Positions 1-7,530 are shown, counted from the first letter of the stretch. The stretch is DNA of 64,000 nucleotides from an uncultured SAR116 cluster alpha proteobacterium (GCA_902615325.1 CACMOJ010000002.1:1-64000), one strand, 5' to 3'. The notes: generated by a model from the sequence alone, not told the origin. Numbers and translations are program-made.

Positions 1-228
1 TTTTAGAGAACTTAAATTTTGGGATAAAATGTAGATATCTCCTGCTCTTGGAGAAATCATGCCGCAAATTAAATTGAGAAAAGTTGATTTACCAATGCCA
101 CTTTTACCTAATATAAGTTTTTTTTCATTAGTTTGGATTGAAAAATCATTTATTTGAATCTTAAATTCATCTTGATTATTCCAATAAAATTCTAAATTTT
201 TAATCTCAATAAGATTCTTTGAATTCAT
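1..228 (-). CDS. ABC transporter ATP-binding protein, partial (cut by window edge)
   Basis: Only the first 76 codons are inside the window; the frame runs off base 1 without a stop. The translation begins MNSKNLIEIKNLEFYW and contains a Walker A motif GKSGIGKST near residue 43, so it is an ABC ATPase. Its ATG overlaps the TGA of the upstream DUF2796 gene (TGATG), so the two are translationally coupled. DUF2796 proteins (ZrgA in Vibrio, the PA4063 locus in Pseudomonas) are usually followed by an ABC transporter linked to zinc, so this is probably the ATPase of a second zinc-related transporter. Permease genes would lie outside the window. The ORF track misses it because of the truncation. Confidence 0.85.
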   Translation of the reverse strand, partial: MNSKNLIEIKNLEFYWNNQDEFKIQINDFSIQTNEKKLILGKSGIGKSTFLNLICGMISPRAGDIYILSQNLSSLK

Positions 229-836
229 CAATTAGAAAAGTTATACAAACTTAGTTTTTTTGTAAATTTATTTATTTTATGTTTTGTAGTGGATTTTCTT
301 CCAATAACATTGAGTTCTAAATTTTTACTATTTTTAAAACTATCAAAAATATTAAAAGTTATAGAAGAAAACTCTGTTATATTTGAGCAGTTATATTCAT
401 ATTTTGCTCTAAACTCAGTATGATTTTTTTCTTCTAAAATTTTTGATGAGTTATTTAAAATTTTACAATTTGCTGCGGATGGTATAGAAAGTAAATTAAC
501 TGGATTCTTTAACATATTTAAAGCATTTTTGACTAAATCTTTATCTTTTTGTGACTTAGCTTTATATTCAAATCCAACTGTATCAAAACCAGGCATTTCA
601 ATATCAAATAGAACTTTATTTTTTTCTTGAACTACATTAATTACACTCAGTCCATGTACATGTGCATCTAAAGATCCTTTTTTATCATGGTCGTGTTTAT
701 CATGGTCGTGTTTATCATGGTCGTGTTTTTTTTTCATAACCTTTTTTTCTTTATGGTCATGATCATGTTTGTGATTTCCTGATGAAAATGAATTGAAAGA
801 AAATAATATAAAAATGATAATAATTAGATAACGCAT
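228..836 (-). CDS. ZrgA-like periplasmic zinc protein (DUF2796)
   Basis: The 202-residue protein has a signal peptide (residues 1-19), a His/Asp-rich stretch with repeated KHDHD units (about residues 22-52), then a DUF2796-like domain. Recognisable family features are the DAHVHGLS entry motif, PGFDTVGFE, and two cysteines (AANCKIL and YEYNCSN) that could form a disulfide. ZrgA proteins are zinc-repressed periplasmic proteins that work with a dedicated ABC transporter in zinc acquisition. Here the gene is followed with one-base overlap by an ABC ATPase and is preceded by a Zur-like operator (876-892), consistent with induction under zinc shortage. Family assignment is by motif recognition; the exact transported form of zinc is unknown. 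Confidence 0.8.
   Translation of the reverse strand: MRYLIIIIFILFSFNSFSSGNHKHDHDHKEKKVMKKKHDHDKHDHDKHDHDKKGSLDAHVHGLSVINVVQEKNKVLFDIEMPGFDTVGFEYKAKSQKDKDLVKNALNMLKNPVNLLSIPSAANCKILNNSSKILEEKNHTEFRAKYEYNCSNITEFSSITFNIFDSFKNSKNLELNVIGRKSTTKHKINKFTKKLSLYNFSN
681..725. repeat. Three exact 15-bp tandem repeats in the ZrgA-like gene
   Basis: The unit tttatcatggtcgtg occurs three times without mismatch. On the minus strand it encodes the repeated pentapeptide KHDHD in the His-rich linker of the DUF2796 protein. Exact repeats at the DNA level imply recent expansion or homogenisation by slippage, so copy number may vary between strains. Confidence 0.9.
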
Positions 837-875
837 TTTACAATATCCTAAATAAATAATTTATTTTTTTTAAGT

Positions 876-892
876 ATGTTACTTTATAACAT
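876..892 (-). promoter_or_regulatory. Candidate Zur operator upstream of the ZrgA-like gene
   Basis: Read on the minus strand the site is ATGTTATAAAGTAACAT, a near-palindrome 40 bp before the start codon at 836. It shares the pattern ATGTTATANNNTAACAW with sites upstream of the zur-cobW operon and in the znuA/znuC divergent region. Zur binding is inferred from the shared pattern and the zinc genes it precedes. Confidence 0.65.
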
Positions 893-955
893 TACAGATT
901 TAATTAGTAAACGTATACTTAATAGAAAAAATTGGAATTAAATAACATTGGTATT

Positions 956-1591
956 TTATGAAATATTATTGTAAATATTTTTCCAATAGTCAGCGTGATC
1001 TAATCTAAGTAAAATAGAATTTTTTTTTAAGGCAGAATCCGGGGTTCTGTGAAGAAGGCCTTCTGAGCCGCCTTTAAAAATGGCTATGTCCCATTCATTA
1101 ACGAATTGTTTTTTTTGAAGGAATTTTAATATTTTTTCATTGGGCTCGCCATTTAAATAAGCTAATTTATCTGCAGCAGCATCAGGTAGCCACTCTGTAC
1201 CTTCTCCAGAATAAGTTACTAGTAATCTTTGTGGTACATTGTCAATGTGGAAACGTTTACATCCTCTTTTTGAGCCTATCCACATACTTATTGAACTGGT
1301 ATTTTGAATATCACAAAAAATTTCGCACACATAAGTAATATCATTTATCCAAGTTTCATAAAAAATAGAAGATTTGATTTCGAACGAAAAAACGTCTGAT
1401 AAAGCTGATTTAATATTATTTTTTGTATCAAATTTACTTATTTCTGCATTGACTGAGAAATCAATTTTAATAAGGTTTTTAAAAAAGCTAACTGAACCTT
1501 GAGGTGCATTCCTTTCATAAATCATCAATTTACTATCTATATAAGAAAAGTTTTTAAATTCATTTATATTTTTAGCTAAAATTAAACTCAT
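956..1591 (-). CDS. DUF1826 domain protein of the zinc-scarcity operon
   Basis: This 211-residue protein matches the DUF1826 family by the conserved block CKRFHIDNVPQRLL and TYSGEGTEWLP, and by the later LLHRTPD. DUF1826 genes commonly sit beside COG0523 GTPases under Zur control; the biochemical role is not established. The arrangement H115-x-D117 ... H181 ... R196 resembles the metal and co-substrate residues of Fe(II)/2-oxoglutarate oxygenases, but that is my inference. It is the last gene of zur-cobW-WD40-87aa-DUF1826, with only 7 bases between it and the 87-residue gene. No signal peptide is visible, so it is probably cytoplasmic. Confidence 0.8.
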   Translation of the reverse strand: MSLILAKNINEFKNFSYIDSKLMIYERNAPQGSVSFFKNLIKIDFSVNAEISKFDTKNNIKSALSDVFSFEIKSSIFYETWINDITYVCEIFCDIQNTSSISMWIGSKRGCKRFHIDNVPQRLLVTYSGEGTEWLPDAAADKLAYLNGEPNEKILKFLQKKQFVNEWDIAIFKGGSEGLLHRTPDSALKKNSILLRLDHADYWKNIYNNIS

Positions 1592-1598
1592 AATTTAT

Positions 1599-1862
1599 TC
1601 ATTTTTCATTATCATATAAAATTTCAATATCTTTTATTTGAATTTCACTCGCTGACTTTGATATTCTCCAATCTTGAATTGAACCATCAGATTTTCTTAC
1701 AGTAAATACTGTCTCCACTGGGGGACAATTAGGTTCATGACAACGAAGTTCAGCAACACTAATTGTTGAATCCTCTGAAACAGAAAATTTTTCAGTAAAC
1801 ACAGTTTTCAAATTTCTAATAATCTCTGGATTTGTTTTTTTATTATCAAACATCCCAACCAT
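1599..1862 (-). CDS. Conserved small protein with CxxxxCPP motif, zinc operon
   Basis: An 87-residue cytoplasmic protein of unknown function. The notable segment is AELRCHEPNCPPVETVF, with two cysteines five apart, a His and a Glu that could bind metal. Similar short proteins in alphaproteobacteria are sometimes labelled nitrate reductase in databases, which this sequence does not support. Its ATG overlaps the stop of the WD40 gene by one base (TAATG), so it is coupled to it. Its place between a WD40 protein and DUF1826 in a Zur-preceded operon suggests a role in zinc economy, by context only. Confidence 0.7.
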   Translation of the reverse strand: MVGMFDNKKTNPEIIRNLKTVFTEKFSVSEDSTISVAELRCHEPNCPPVETVFTVRKSDGSIQDWRISKSASEIQIKDIEILYDNEK

Positions 1863-2899
1863 TAATTATCTCCAGCCCATAACGGTGACCAGAGTATATT
1901 ACCCATCGCGTCACCAATAAGTATATGAGATTTGTCATTAGAAATAGAAATTGCAGTAACCTCAGAGCCAGTTGCATTTCTAATAAGATATGATTTTTTG
2001 GTTTCATCAATTTCTGACAAGACTACTGATCCATCTTGAAAACCAGCAAAAACAGCATTCTCTTGAGGTAAGTTTTCCACAAAAGTTGCATTTTGCTTAC
2101 CTCCATTCGCAACACAGGTTGGTTTTCTTCCAAGTGGCCCATCCTTTCCATCAAATGGCCAGCAAATAGCTTCACTGGCTCCAGAAGTCACCAAAAAAGG
2201 TGTGCTTCCTGCCCAAGTAAAGCTTTTGATTTTAGAGGGATACCCTGCCATCGCTAAATCAATTTTATCTCTGATACGCCACCCATGTACTTCGTTTTCT
2301 TGCATGGCTGAAACAAGATACTTTCCATCAGGACTAAAAGTAACTTTTCCATGAGAACCTTTCCATACAAATCGAGATGATTTCCATCTTCGGTCACCCC
2401 TTTGCCAAACTGTAACACCCCCATATGACGACACAGCTAACTTATTTCCTTCTAAATCAAAAGAAAGACCTCCAACAGTGCTTGAATTATCCATGATTAG
2501 AGGTTTGCTGTCGTCATTGACCCAAAGATATGCTTTTTTGCCTGATGAGCATGCAAAGAAGTTTTCAATTGATGCGACGCAATCAACCCACTGTGAACCA
2601 AAATTGTAAATCTCATTTATTTGCCCATCGGATGATATTTTAAGAAACTTTCCATCATCTCCACCTGTAAAGACAAATTGACCATTCGAACTCATTGTAA
2701 GTATAACTCCTTTATGAGCTTTAACTTCAAATGGTTCTTGATTTAATCCAAAAAAACGCAATGATCCATCGCCAAAACTAGTTACAACTGCGTTATTAAG
2801 GACAACTGATCCAGTAACTGGTGCCTTAATTTTATATTCGTTACCTCTTTGTTCTAATTTTGTTTTTACAATATTTTTAGTTTGCAAATCTATATTCAT
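1862..2899 (-). CDS. WD40-repeat beta-propeller protein, zinc operon
   Basis: The 345-residue protein has spaced WD40-type segments (DGSLRFFGLN, DGKFLKISSDG, LAVSSYGGVTVWQRG, YLVSAMQENEVHGWRI, DGSVVLSEID, HILIGDAMGNILW) that would build roughly a seven-bladed propeller. There is no signal peptide, so it is predicted cytoplasmic. Propellers normally act as protein-binding scaffolds. Its start overlaps the stop of the COG0523 GTPase by one base, and the next gene overlaps its own stop, so these three are made together. A likely, unproven role is to hold the GTPase or its client metalloproteins. Confidence 0.8.
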   Translation of the reverse strand: MNIDLQTKNIVKTKLEQRGNEYKIKAPVTGSVVLNNAVVTSFGDGSLRFFGLNQEPFEVKAHKGVILTMSSNGQFVFTGGDDGKFLKISSDGQINEIYNFGSQWVDCVASIENFFACSSGKKAYLWVNDDSKPLIMDNSSTVGGLSFDLEGNKLAVSSYGGVTVWQRGDRRWKSSRFVWKGSHGKVTFSPDGKYLVSAMQENEVHGWRIRDKIDLAMAGYPSKIKSFTWAGSTPFLVTSGASEAICWPFDGKDGPLGRKPTCVANGGKQNATFVENLPQENAVFAGFQDGSVVLSEIDETKKSYLIRNATGSEVTAISISNDKSHILIGDAMGNILWSPLWAGDN

Positions 2900-3867
2900 T
2901 AAGATTTACAACCTTCAAATCCTTCTTGAAGTCCCATATTTTCTAAATTTCTTCCTATAAAAACAACTCTAGAGTTTCTTTCGGCATTTTTTGGCCATGG
3001 ACCCATTGGGGAAGCATCCATTAACATATGAACACCTTGAAAGACATAACGTTCATCTTTCTCAGCAAAATTTAAAATACCTTTTGATCTTAAAATATCT
3101 TGTCCGTGAGTTTGTAATAGATTTCCAAACCAAGTTTGAAACTTGTCCATATTTAGTGGAGTTTCAGAAACAAATGAAACACTTGTTACGTCATCATCAT
3201 GATCGTGGTCATGGTCAGATTCTAAAAAGTCAGGCTCTACTTCTAAAACACGTTTTAAACTAAATGCATTCAATCCGAGTATTTCATCTAAAGGTGCGGC
3301 ACAACGTGTTGTTTTAATAATTTTTGCGTAAGGATTAATTTTTTTTATTCTTTTTTTAACGTTTTCTAACCCTTTTTCATCTACTAAATCTACTTTATTC
3401 AGTAAAACAACATCAGCAAACGCAATTTGCTCCTCAGCTTCATGATGTTCACCAAGTTGAGAGTTTAAATGAACTGCATCTGCTACTGTGACAATAGCAT
3501 CTAATTTTGTTCTATCTGCAACATCTTGATCTACAAAAAAGGTTTGTGCTACAGGTGCAGGATCAGCGAGGCCAGTCGTTTCAACTATTATAGCATCTAG
3601 TTGGTCAGCCCGTTTCATCAAACCACCTAGAATTCTTATTAAATCCCCACGAACTGTACAGCAAATACATCCGTTATTCATTTCAAACACTTCTTCGTCA
3701 GCATCAACAACTAAATCATTATCAATACCTTGTTCACCAAATTCATTAACTATTACGGCATACTTACGTCCATGATGTTCAGTCAGTATACGATTTAAAA
3801 GAGTTGTTTTACCAGCACCTAAAAAACCTGTTAAAACTGTTACTGGTACTTGTTCTACAGTTTGCAT
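2899..3867 (-). CDS. COG0523 (CobW/ZNG-type) GTPase, putative zinc metallochaperone
   Basis: The 322-residue protein shows the COG0523 layout: Walker [10 protein letters not shown] (residues 14-22), the metal-binding CxCC motif GCICC (C67, C69, C70), a DXXG-type ETTGLADP segment, the guanine motif NKVD, a His/Asp-rich loop [10 protein letters not shown] (about residues 218-227) and the C-terminal CobW_C domain. Members under Zur control deliver zinc to client enzymes during shortage. Here it follows zur by 24 bases and starts the coupled chain GTPase-WD40-87aa. A cobalamin role is less likely, as no cobalamin synthesis genes are near. An AGGATG ribosome site precedes the ATG. Confidence 0.88.
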   Translation of the reverse strand: MQTVEQVPVTVLTGFLGAGKTTLLNRILTEHHGRKYAVIVNEFGEQGIDNDLVVDADEEVFEMNNGCICCTVRGDLIRILGGLMKRADQLDAIIVETTGLADPAPVAQTFFVDQDVADRTKLDAIVTVADAVHLNSQLGEHHEAEEQIAFADVVLLNKVDLVDEKGLENVKKRIKKINPYAKIIKTTRCAAPLDEILGLNAFSLKRVLEVEPDFLESDHDHDHDDDVTSVSFVSETPLNMDKFQTWFGNLLQTHGQDILRSKGILNFAEKDERYVFQGVHMLMDASPMGPWPKNAERNSRVVFIGRNLENMGLQEGFEGCKS

Positions 3868-3891
3868 ATATCATCCTTTCAATTACAAATT

Positions 3892-4278
3892 CTAAATACA
3901 ATTATTACATTGACCATGTATTTCAAAAATTGGGTTGTCAGCTAAAAATCCTGTTTTTTCAGATAATGATTTTATACTATTAGCAATATTTATATCTAGA
4001 TGCTCGGTTACATTTCCACACGTTTTACAAATTTCAAAAATTGGAACTTTATTTTCATGATTACCACAACATACAGTCCACGCATTCAATGATTCGATCT
4101 TATGAATCAGACCATTAGATACAAGTTTATTGAGAGCTCTATAAATCGTTGTTGGAGCAGAAATACCCTCAGAAGCTAATTCTTTAAGTATTTCATAAGC
4201 TGATAACGGTTTTTTCTTTTTTTTTAAAAAATTATAAACTTTATTCGCATGTGTTTCGTTATTTCTTTTTAAAGACAT
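3892..4278 (-). CDS. zur: Fur-family zinc regulator Zur (first paralogue)
   Basis: A 128-residue Fur-family repressor with an N-terminal winged helix (recognition segment APTTIYRALNKLV) and a C-terminal dimerisation domain. The structural zinc site is present as CKTC and CNNC. Compared with E. coli Zur, the regulatory ligands are all visible: His in LIHKIES, Cys in TVCC, His in GNHE and Glu in NVTEH. It leads an operon with the COG0523 GTPase and is preceded by a Zur-like palindrome at 4327-4343, suggesting autoregulation. A second Zur-like gene follows znuB at 7147. Confidence 0.85.
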   Translation of the reverse strand: MSLKRNNETHANKVYNFLKKKKKPLSAYEILKELASEGISAPTTIYRALNKLVSNGLIHKIESLNAWTVCCGNHENKVPIFEICKTCGNVTEHLDINIANSIKSLSEKTGFLADNPIFEIHGQCNNCI

Positions 4279-4326
4279 AAAATACCCGTAATATTATTAA
4301 TTTATAAAATAAACTAACAAAATGCA

Positions 4327-4343
4327 ATGTTATAACATAACAA
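4327..4343. promoter_or_regulatory. Candidate Zur operator upstream of the zur-cobW operon
   Basis: The sequence ATGTTATAACATAACAA includes a perfect 12-bp palindrome ATGTTATAACAT. It lies 49 bases before the zur start and matches the pattern at the other two zinc promoters in the window. It probably serves zur autoregulation and control of the GTPase operon. Confidence 0.65.
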
Positions 4344-4414
4344 AAATCCTAATAAATTCATTTAATTAGTTTTGTTTAAAATAAACTTGCAATTATTTGC
4401 TAAGTGTCAACACA

Positions 4415-5479
4415 CTAACACTTATTAAGATTTTCATATAAATCATTTATCAAATTAAAATATAAGTCATTCCCAGGTTTATAAGATGAACCATGAGGAT
4501 CTAATATACCGGTTTTAGCTCCTGAGCTTTTGGCAATCATATTTATAAGTTTTGGATTAAACTGTGGTTCAGAAAATATACATTTTATATTCTTATCTTC
4601 AACAAGGTGTTGTATCTCTTCAATTTGCTTTGCGCCAGGTTGAATATCAGTATTGATAGTAAGTGCACCTAATGCCTCAACACCAAATCTTTTTTCAAAA
4701 TATTGATAAGCGTCATGAAATGTTACAAAACTTGCTTTTTTATTTATAGATTTATCAATTTTGTTTATTAGATTATCAAGTTTATTAACTGTATTATTAG
4801 CATTCATCTTATAAAAATCTGAATTTTTTGAATCTAAAGTAGCTAATTGATTAGCAACTTCTTTAACTATAACTTTTGCATTATTTGGATCCAACCATAT
4901 ATGCACGTCAAACTCACCATGAGCATGAGCATGACCGTGCTTGTCATGATCATCATGTTTAGCGTGCTTATCTTCCTTGTGACCATGTTTGTCATGATCA
5001 TCATGCTTATCTTTTTTATGACCGTGCTTATCATGGTCATCATGCTTGTCATGCTTGTCTTCTTTGTGACCGTGCTTGTCATGATCATCATGATCACCAT
5101 AGATATTTTTTTCTCGAAATTTGTGAATCTCCAAGCCACTAATGTCCATTAAATGAACAACCTTAGCTTTTTTTGGTATTGATTTAAGTGGTTTTTCTAA
5201 AAAACTTTCTAAATCTTTATCAATCCAGAAAATTGCATCTGCATTTTCAAGCATTTTTGCATGTGAAGGTTTTAAAGTAAAACTATGTGGTGATGCTGTT
5301 CCCTCTAAAATAAGATCTAACTTACCTTTATTTCCCATTACATTTGATATAAGAGAGTGTAGTGGCTGTATCGTTGTTACTACTTTAATTTCAGCATTAA
5401 CCCCGGTACTAAAACTAATTGGAATTATTGATAAAATTAAATATTTAAAAAAAATTTTAATTTTGTTTGACTTAAACAT
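4415..5479 (-). CDS. znuA: Periplasmic zinc-binding protein ZnuA
   Basis: The 354-residue protein is the solute-binding subunit of the ZnuABC zinc importer. It has a signal peptide ending near residue 29 (GVNA/E), the first zinc His in ASPHSFTLKPS (H65), a long His/Asp/Lys-rich loop at about residues 128-186, a second ligand His in FDVHIWLDP, a third in TFHDAYQYF, and the acidic ligand near ILDPHGSSY. The His loop is longer than usual and made of repeated KHDDHDKHGHKED units, fitting a zinc-scavenging role. It is divergent from znuCB with a shared Zur-like site between them. Confidence 0.93.
   Translation of the reverse strand: MFKSNKIKIFFKYLILSIIPISFSTGVNAEIKVVTTIQPLHSLISNVMGNKGKLDLILEGTASPHSFTLKPSHAKMLENADAIFWIDKDLESFLEKPLKSIPKKAKVVHLMDISGLEIHKFREKNIYGDHDDHDKHGHKEDKHDKHDDHDKHGHKKDKHDDHDKHGHKEDKHAKHDDHDKHGHAHAHGEFDVHIWLDPNNAKVIVKEVANQLATLDSKNSDFYKMNANNTVNKLDNLINKIDKSINKKASFVTFHDAYQYFEKRFGVEALGALTINTDIQPGAKQIEEIQHLVEDKNIKCIFSEPQFNPKLINMIAKSSGAKTGILDPHGSSYKPGNDLYFNLINDLYENLNKC
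4915..5100. repeat. Degenerate tandem repeats encoding the ZnuA histidine-rich loop
   Basis: This stretch is built from diverged copies of a unit of roughly 36-48 bp (for example tcatgatcatcatgcttatc and gaccgtgcttatcatggtca) coding for KHDDHDKHGHKED-like segments on the minus strand. Two spurious ORFs in the track (4847-5152 plus and 4867-5139 minus) are by-products of this low-complexity DNA. It resembles the His-rich repeat of the ZrgA-like gene. Confidence 0.8.
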
Positions 5480-5537
5480 AATTTACCCTCTTATTATATC
5501 TTGATTTATTAAAATATTATTTACTTTAAAACATGTA

Positions 5538-5554
5538 ATGTTATATTATTACAT
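5538..5554. promoter_or_regulatory. znuC: Candidate Zur operator in the znuA/znuC divergent promoter
   Basis: ATGTTATATTATTACAT lies at the core of a 21-bp near-perfect palindrome (5536-5556, one mismatched pair). It is 58 bases from the znuA start and 27 bases before the znuC ATG, so one site could control both directions. It shares its pattern with the two other zinc promoters here. Confidence 0.75.
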
Positions 5555-5581
5555 TAATAAAATTATCATAGCAACATTAAA

Positions 5582-6322
5582 ATGAAAAAAAATAAACCTT
5601 TAGTAAAATTAAATAACGCAGGTGTTTATAGAGATGAAAAATGGCTAGTTAAAGGTATTTCATTAGAGATAAATAAAAAAGAAATTGTGACATTAATAGG
5701 TCCGAATGGATCTGGTAAAACGACTACAGGTAAATTAATTTTAGATATACTTCAACCTGATGAAGGAAGCGTTAGTTTAAATACTAAACAAATCGCATAT
5801 GTCCCTCAGAAGATTAATATAGATTGGGCAATACCACTAAGGGTAATAGATTTCATGAATATTACCTCAAAACTCGATAAATCAAAAATTATACAAAGTT
5901 TAGAATTAACAGGTGTTGATCACTTAATTTATAAAAATCTTTTGAACTTATCTGGTGGAGAATTTCAAAGAGTTATGATTGCAAGGTCAATAGCCAAACA
6001 ACCTGAATTATTAATTTTAGATGAACCTGTCCAAGGAGTTGATTTTAATGGTGAAATAAAATTATATAATTTGATTAAAGAAATATCTGATAAACTTAAA
6101 TGTGGTATTTTACTCATATCTCACGATATTCATTTTGTCATGTCATCTACAGACCATGTTATTTGCTTAAACGGTCATGTTTGTTGCTCTGGGACACCTA
6201 ACGATGTTGCGAAAAACCCAGCCTATATAGAACTCTTTGGAGAAACTGCAGCTTCTGCAATTTCATTATACAGGCATGATCATAACCATACTCATAATCA
6301 AGATGGAAGTATTTCGAAATGA
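5582..6322 (+). CDS. znuC: Zinc ABC transporter ATPase ZnuC
   Basis: A 246-residue ABC ATPase that powers zinc import. Visible motifs are Walker A GPNGSGKTT (about residue 40), the signature LSGGEFQR, Walker B LLILDEP and the switch His in LISHDIHFV. The C-terminus carries a short His-rich tail HDHNHTHNQD, seen in other ZnuC proteins. The stop overlaps the znuB start by four bases (ATGA), so the two are coupled. A Zur-like operator precedes the gene. Confidence 0.93.
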   Translation: MKKNKPLVKLNNAGVYRDEKWLVKGISLEINKKEIVTLIGPNGSGKTTTGKLILDILQPDEGSVSLNTKQIAYVPQKINIDWAIPLRVIDFMNITSKLDKSKIIQSLELTGVDHLIYKNLLNLSGGEFQRVMIARSIAKQPELLILDEPVQGVDFNGEIKLYNLIKEISDKLKCGILLISHDIHFVMSSTDHVICLNGHVCCSGTPNDVAKNPAYIELFGETAASAISLYRHDHNHTHNQDGSISK

Positions 6323-7134
6323 TCTTAGATGATTTTTTTACAAGAGCTCTTTTAGCTGGCATAGGGATGGCAATTGTTGCTGGACCATTAGGATGTTTCG
6401 TTATTTGGAGAAAATTAGCTTATTTTGGGGATACTCTTGCTCATTCAGGTTTACTTGGGGTCACAATAGGCTTCATTTTAAATATAGATTTATCTTTATC
6501 TGTTTTTGTAATTTCTGGAATTATTGCTTTACTTCTTATAGTTTTACAAAAGAAAACTAAATTAGCTGGTGACGCTTTACTAGGTTTGCTTGCTCATTCT
6601 TCACTTGCCATAGGACTTGTTTTTATAGCAATACTTACAACGATTCGTTTTGACTTAATGGGACTTTTAGTTGGTGATATACTCTCTGTGACTATAAATG
6701 ACATAATTATAATTTGGCTAGGAGGAAGTTTAATCTTGTTAGTCTTATTTTATATCTGGAAATCCTTGTTTGCAGCAACTGTAAGTTATGACCTTGCAAA
6801 AGCTGAGGGAATGAACCCTGATGTTTCAAATTATATATTTACTGTAATTTTAGCTGGTATTATTGCTATATCCATAAAAATGATTGGTGTTTTATTAATT
6901 ACAGGTTTGCTATTAATACCACCTGCCATGTCTAGAAACTTTAGTAATAGCCCAATTCAAATGATGTTTTTTTCAATCATTGGTGGTATTTTATCTGTCG
7001 TAATAGGTTTGTTTTGTTCTTTAGAATTAAATACTCCTTCAGGACCAAGTATTATAGTTGCTTCATTAATGCTTTTCATCATCTCCTTATTTTTCAAAAA
7101 AGGAATGACTATTGTACAAAAATCAAAAATTTGA
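6319..7134 (+). CDS. znuB: Zinc ABC transporter permease ZnuB
   Basis: The 271-residue integral membrane protein belongs to the ABC-3 family of zinc/manganese permeases. It has about eight hydrophobic segments and typical family stretches such as WRKLAYFGDTLAHSGLLG near the N-terminus and the later IKMIGVLLITGLLLIPPA. It forms the membrane channel with ZnuC and receives zinc from ZnuA. Start and znuC stop overlap; a second Zur-like regulator follows 12 bases downstream. Confidence 0.93.
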   Translation: MILDDFFTRALLAGIGMAIVAGPLGCFVIWRKLAYFGDTLAHSGLLGVTIGFILNIDLSLSVFVISGIIALLLIVLQKKTKLAGDALLGLLAHSSLAIGLVFIAILTTIRFDLMGLLVGDILSVTINDIIIIWLGGSLILLVLFYIWKSLFAATVSYDLAKAEGMNPDVSNYIFTVILAGIIAISIKMIGVLLITGLLLIPPAMSRNFSNSPIQMMFFSIIGGILSVVIGLFCSLELNTPSGPSIIVASLMLFIISLFFKKGMTIVQKSKI

Positions 7135-7146
7135 TATTTTGAAAAT

Positions 7147-7530
7147 ATGTTAGAATTGTCATTTAATCAGGAAACCGTACACAAACTTCTACAAGCATCT
7201 GATAAACCTTTAAAGGCATATAATATTCTCTTTGAAACACAGAAATTAGGAATTAAGTCCCCTACTCAAGTTTATAGAGCATTAGATAAATTAATAGAAT
7301 TAGGTAAGGTTCATAAAATTGAAAGTAAAAATGCTTTCGTGGCCTGCAGCAAAATTAATTGTTCAAATCAAAATTCTACATTTTTTTTAATATGTGATAC
7401 TTGCGAAAATATCATTGAACTTGAGGATCAAAAAATTACTGACCAGTTAAATAAGACTTGTGAACAGTATGGAAGCAAATATAAAAATCATACTATAGAA
7501 ATATCTGGAACTTGTTCAGACTGTAATTGA
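7147..7530 (+). CDS. Second Fur-family Zur-like regulator downstream of znuCB
   Basis: A 127-residue Fur-family protein. The DNA-binding part (SPTQVYRALDKLIELGKVHKIES) is close to the first Zur, and the structural CxxC pairs (CDTC, CSDC) are kept. In the sensor region the His in VHKIES and Cys in FVAC are present, but the expected His before the CxxC is absent; KINCSNQNS offers a Cys instead. The place after znuCB is the usual position of zur in alphaproteobacteria, so this may be the ancestral copy with altered sensing, or a specialised paralogue. Likely co-transcribed with znuCB. Confidence 0.8.
   Translation: MLELSFNQETVHKLLQASDKPLKAYNILFETQKLGIKSPTQVYRALDKLIELGKVHKIESKNAFVACSKINCSNQNSTFFLICDTCENIIELEDQKITDQLNKTCEQYGSKYKNHTIEISGTCSDCN

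Noticed and set aside
663-725. Short tandem repeats considered as a CRISPR or origin element
   Set aside because: Units are 15 bp, contiguous, without spacers, and lie inside a coding region for His-rich peptides.
4847-5152. ORFs on plus (4847-5152) and minus (4867-5139) strands in the znuA loop region
   Set aside because: They are shadows of the His-rich repeat in znuA: low-complexity codes for runs of Met, Val and Ile or Thr and Met, with no family features.
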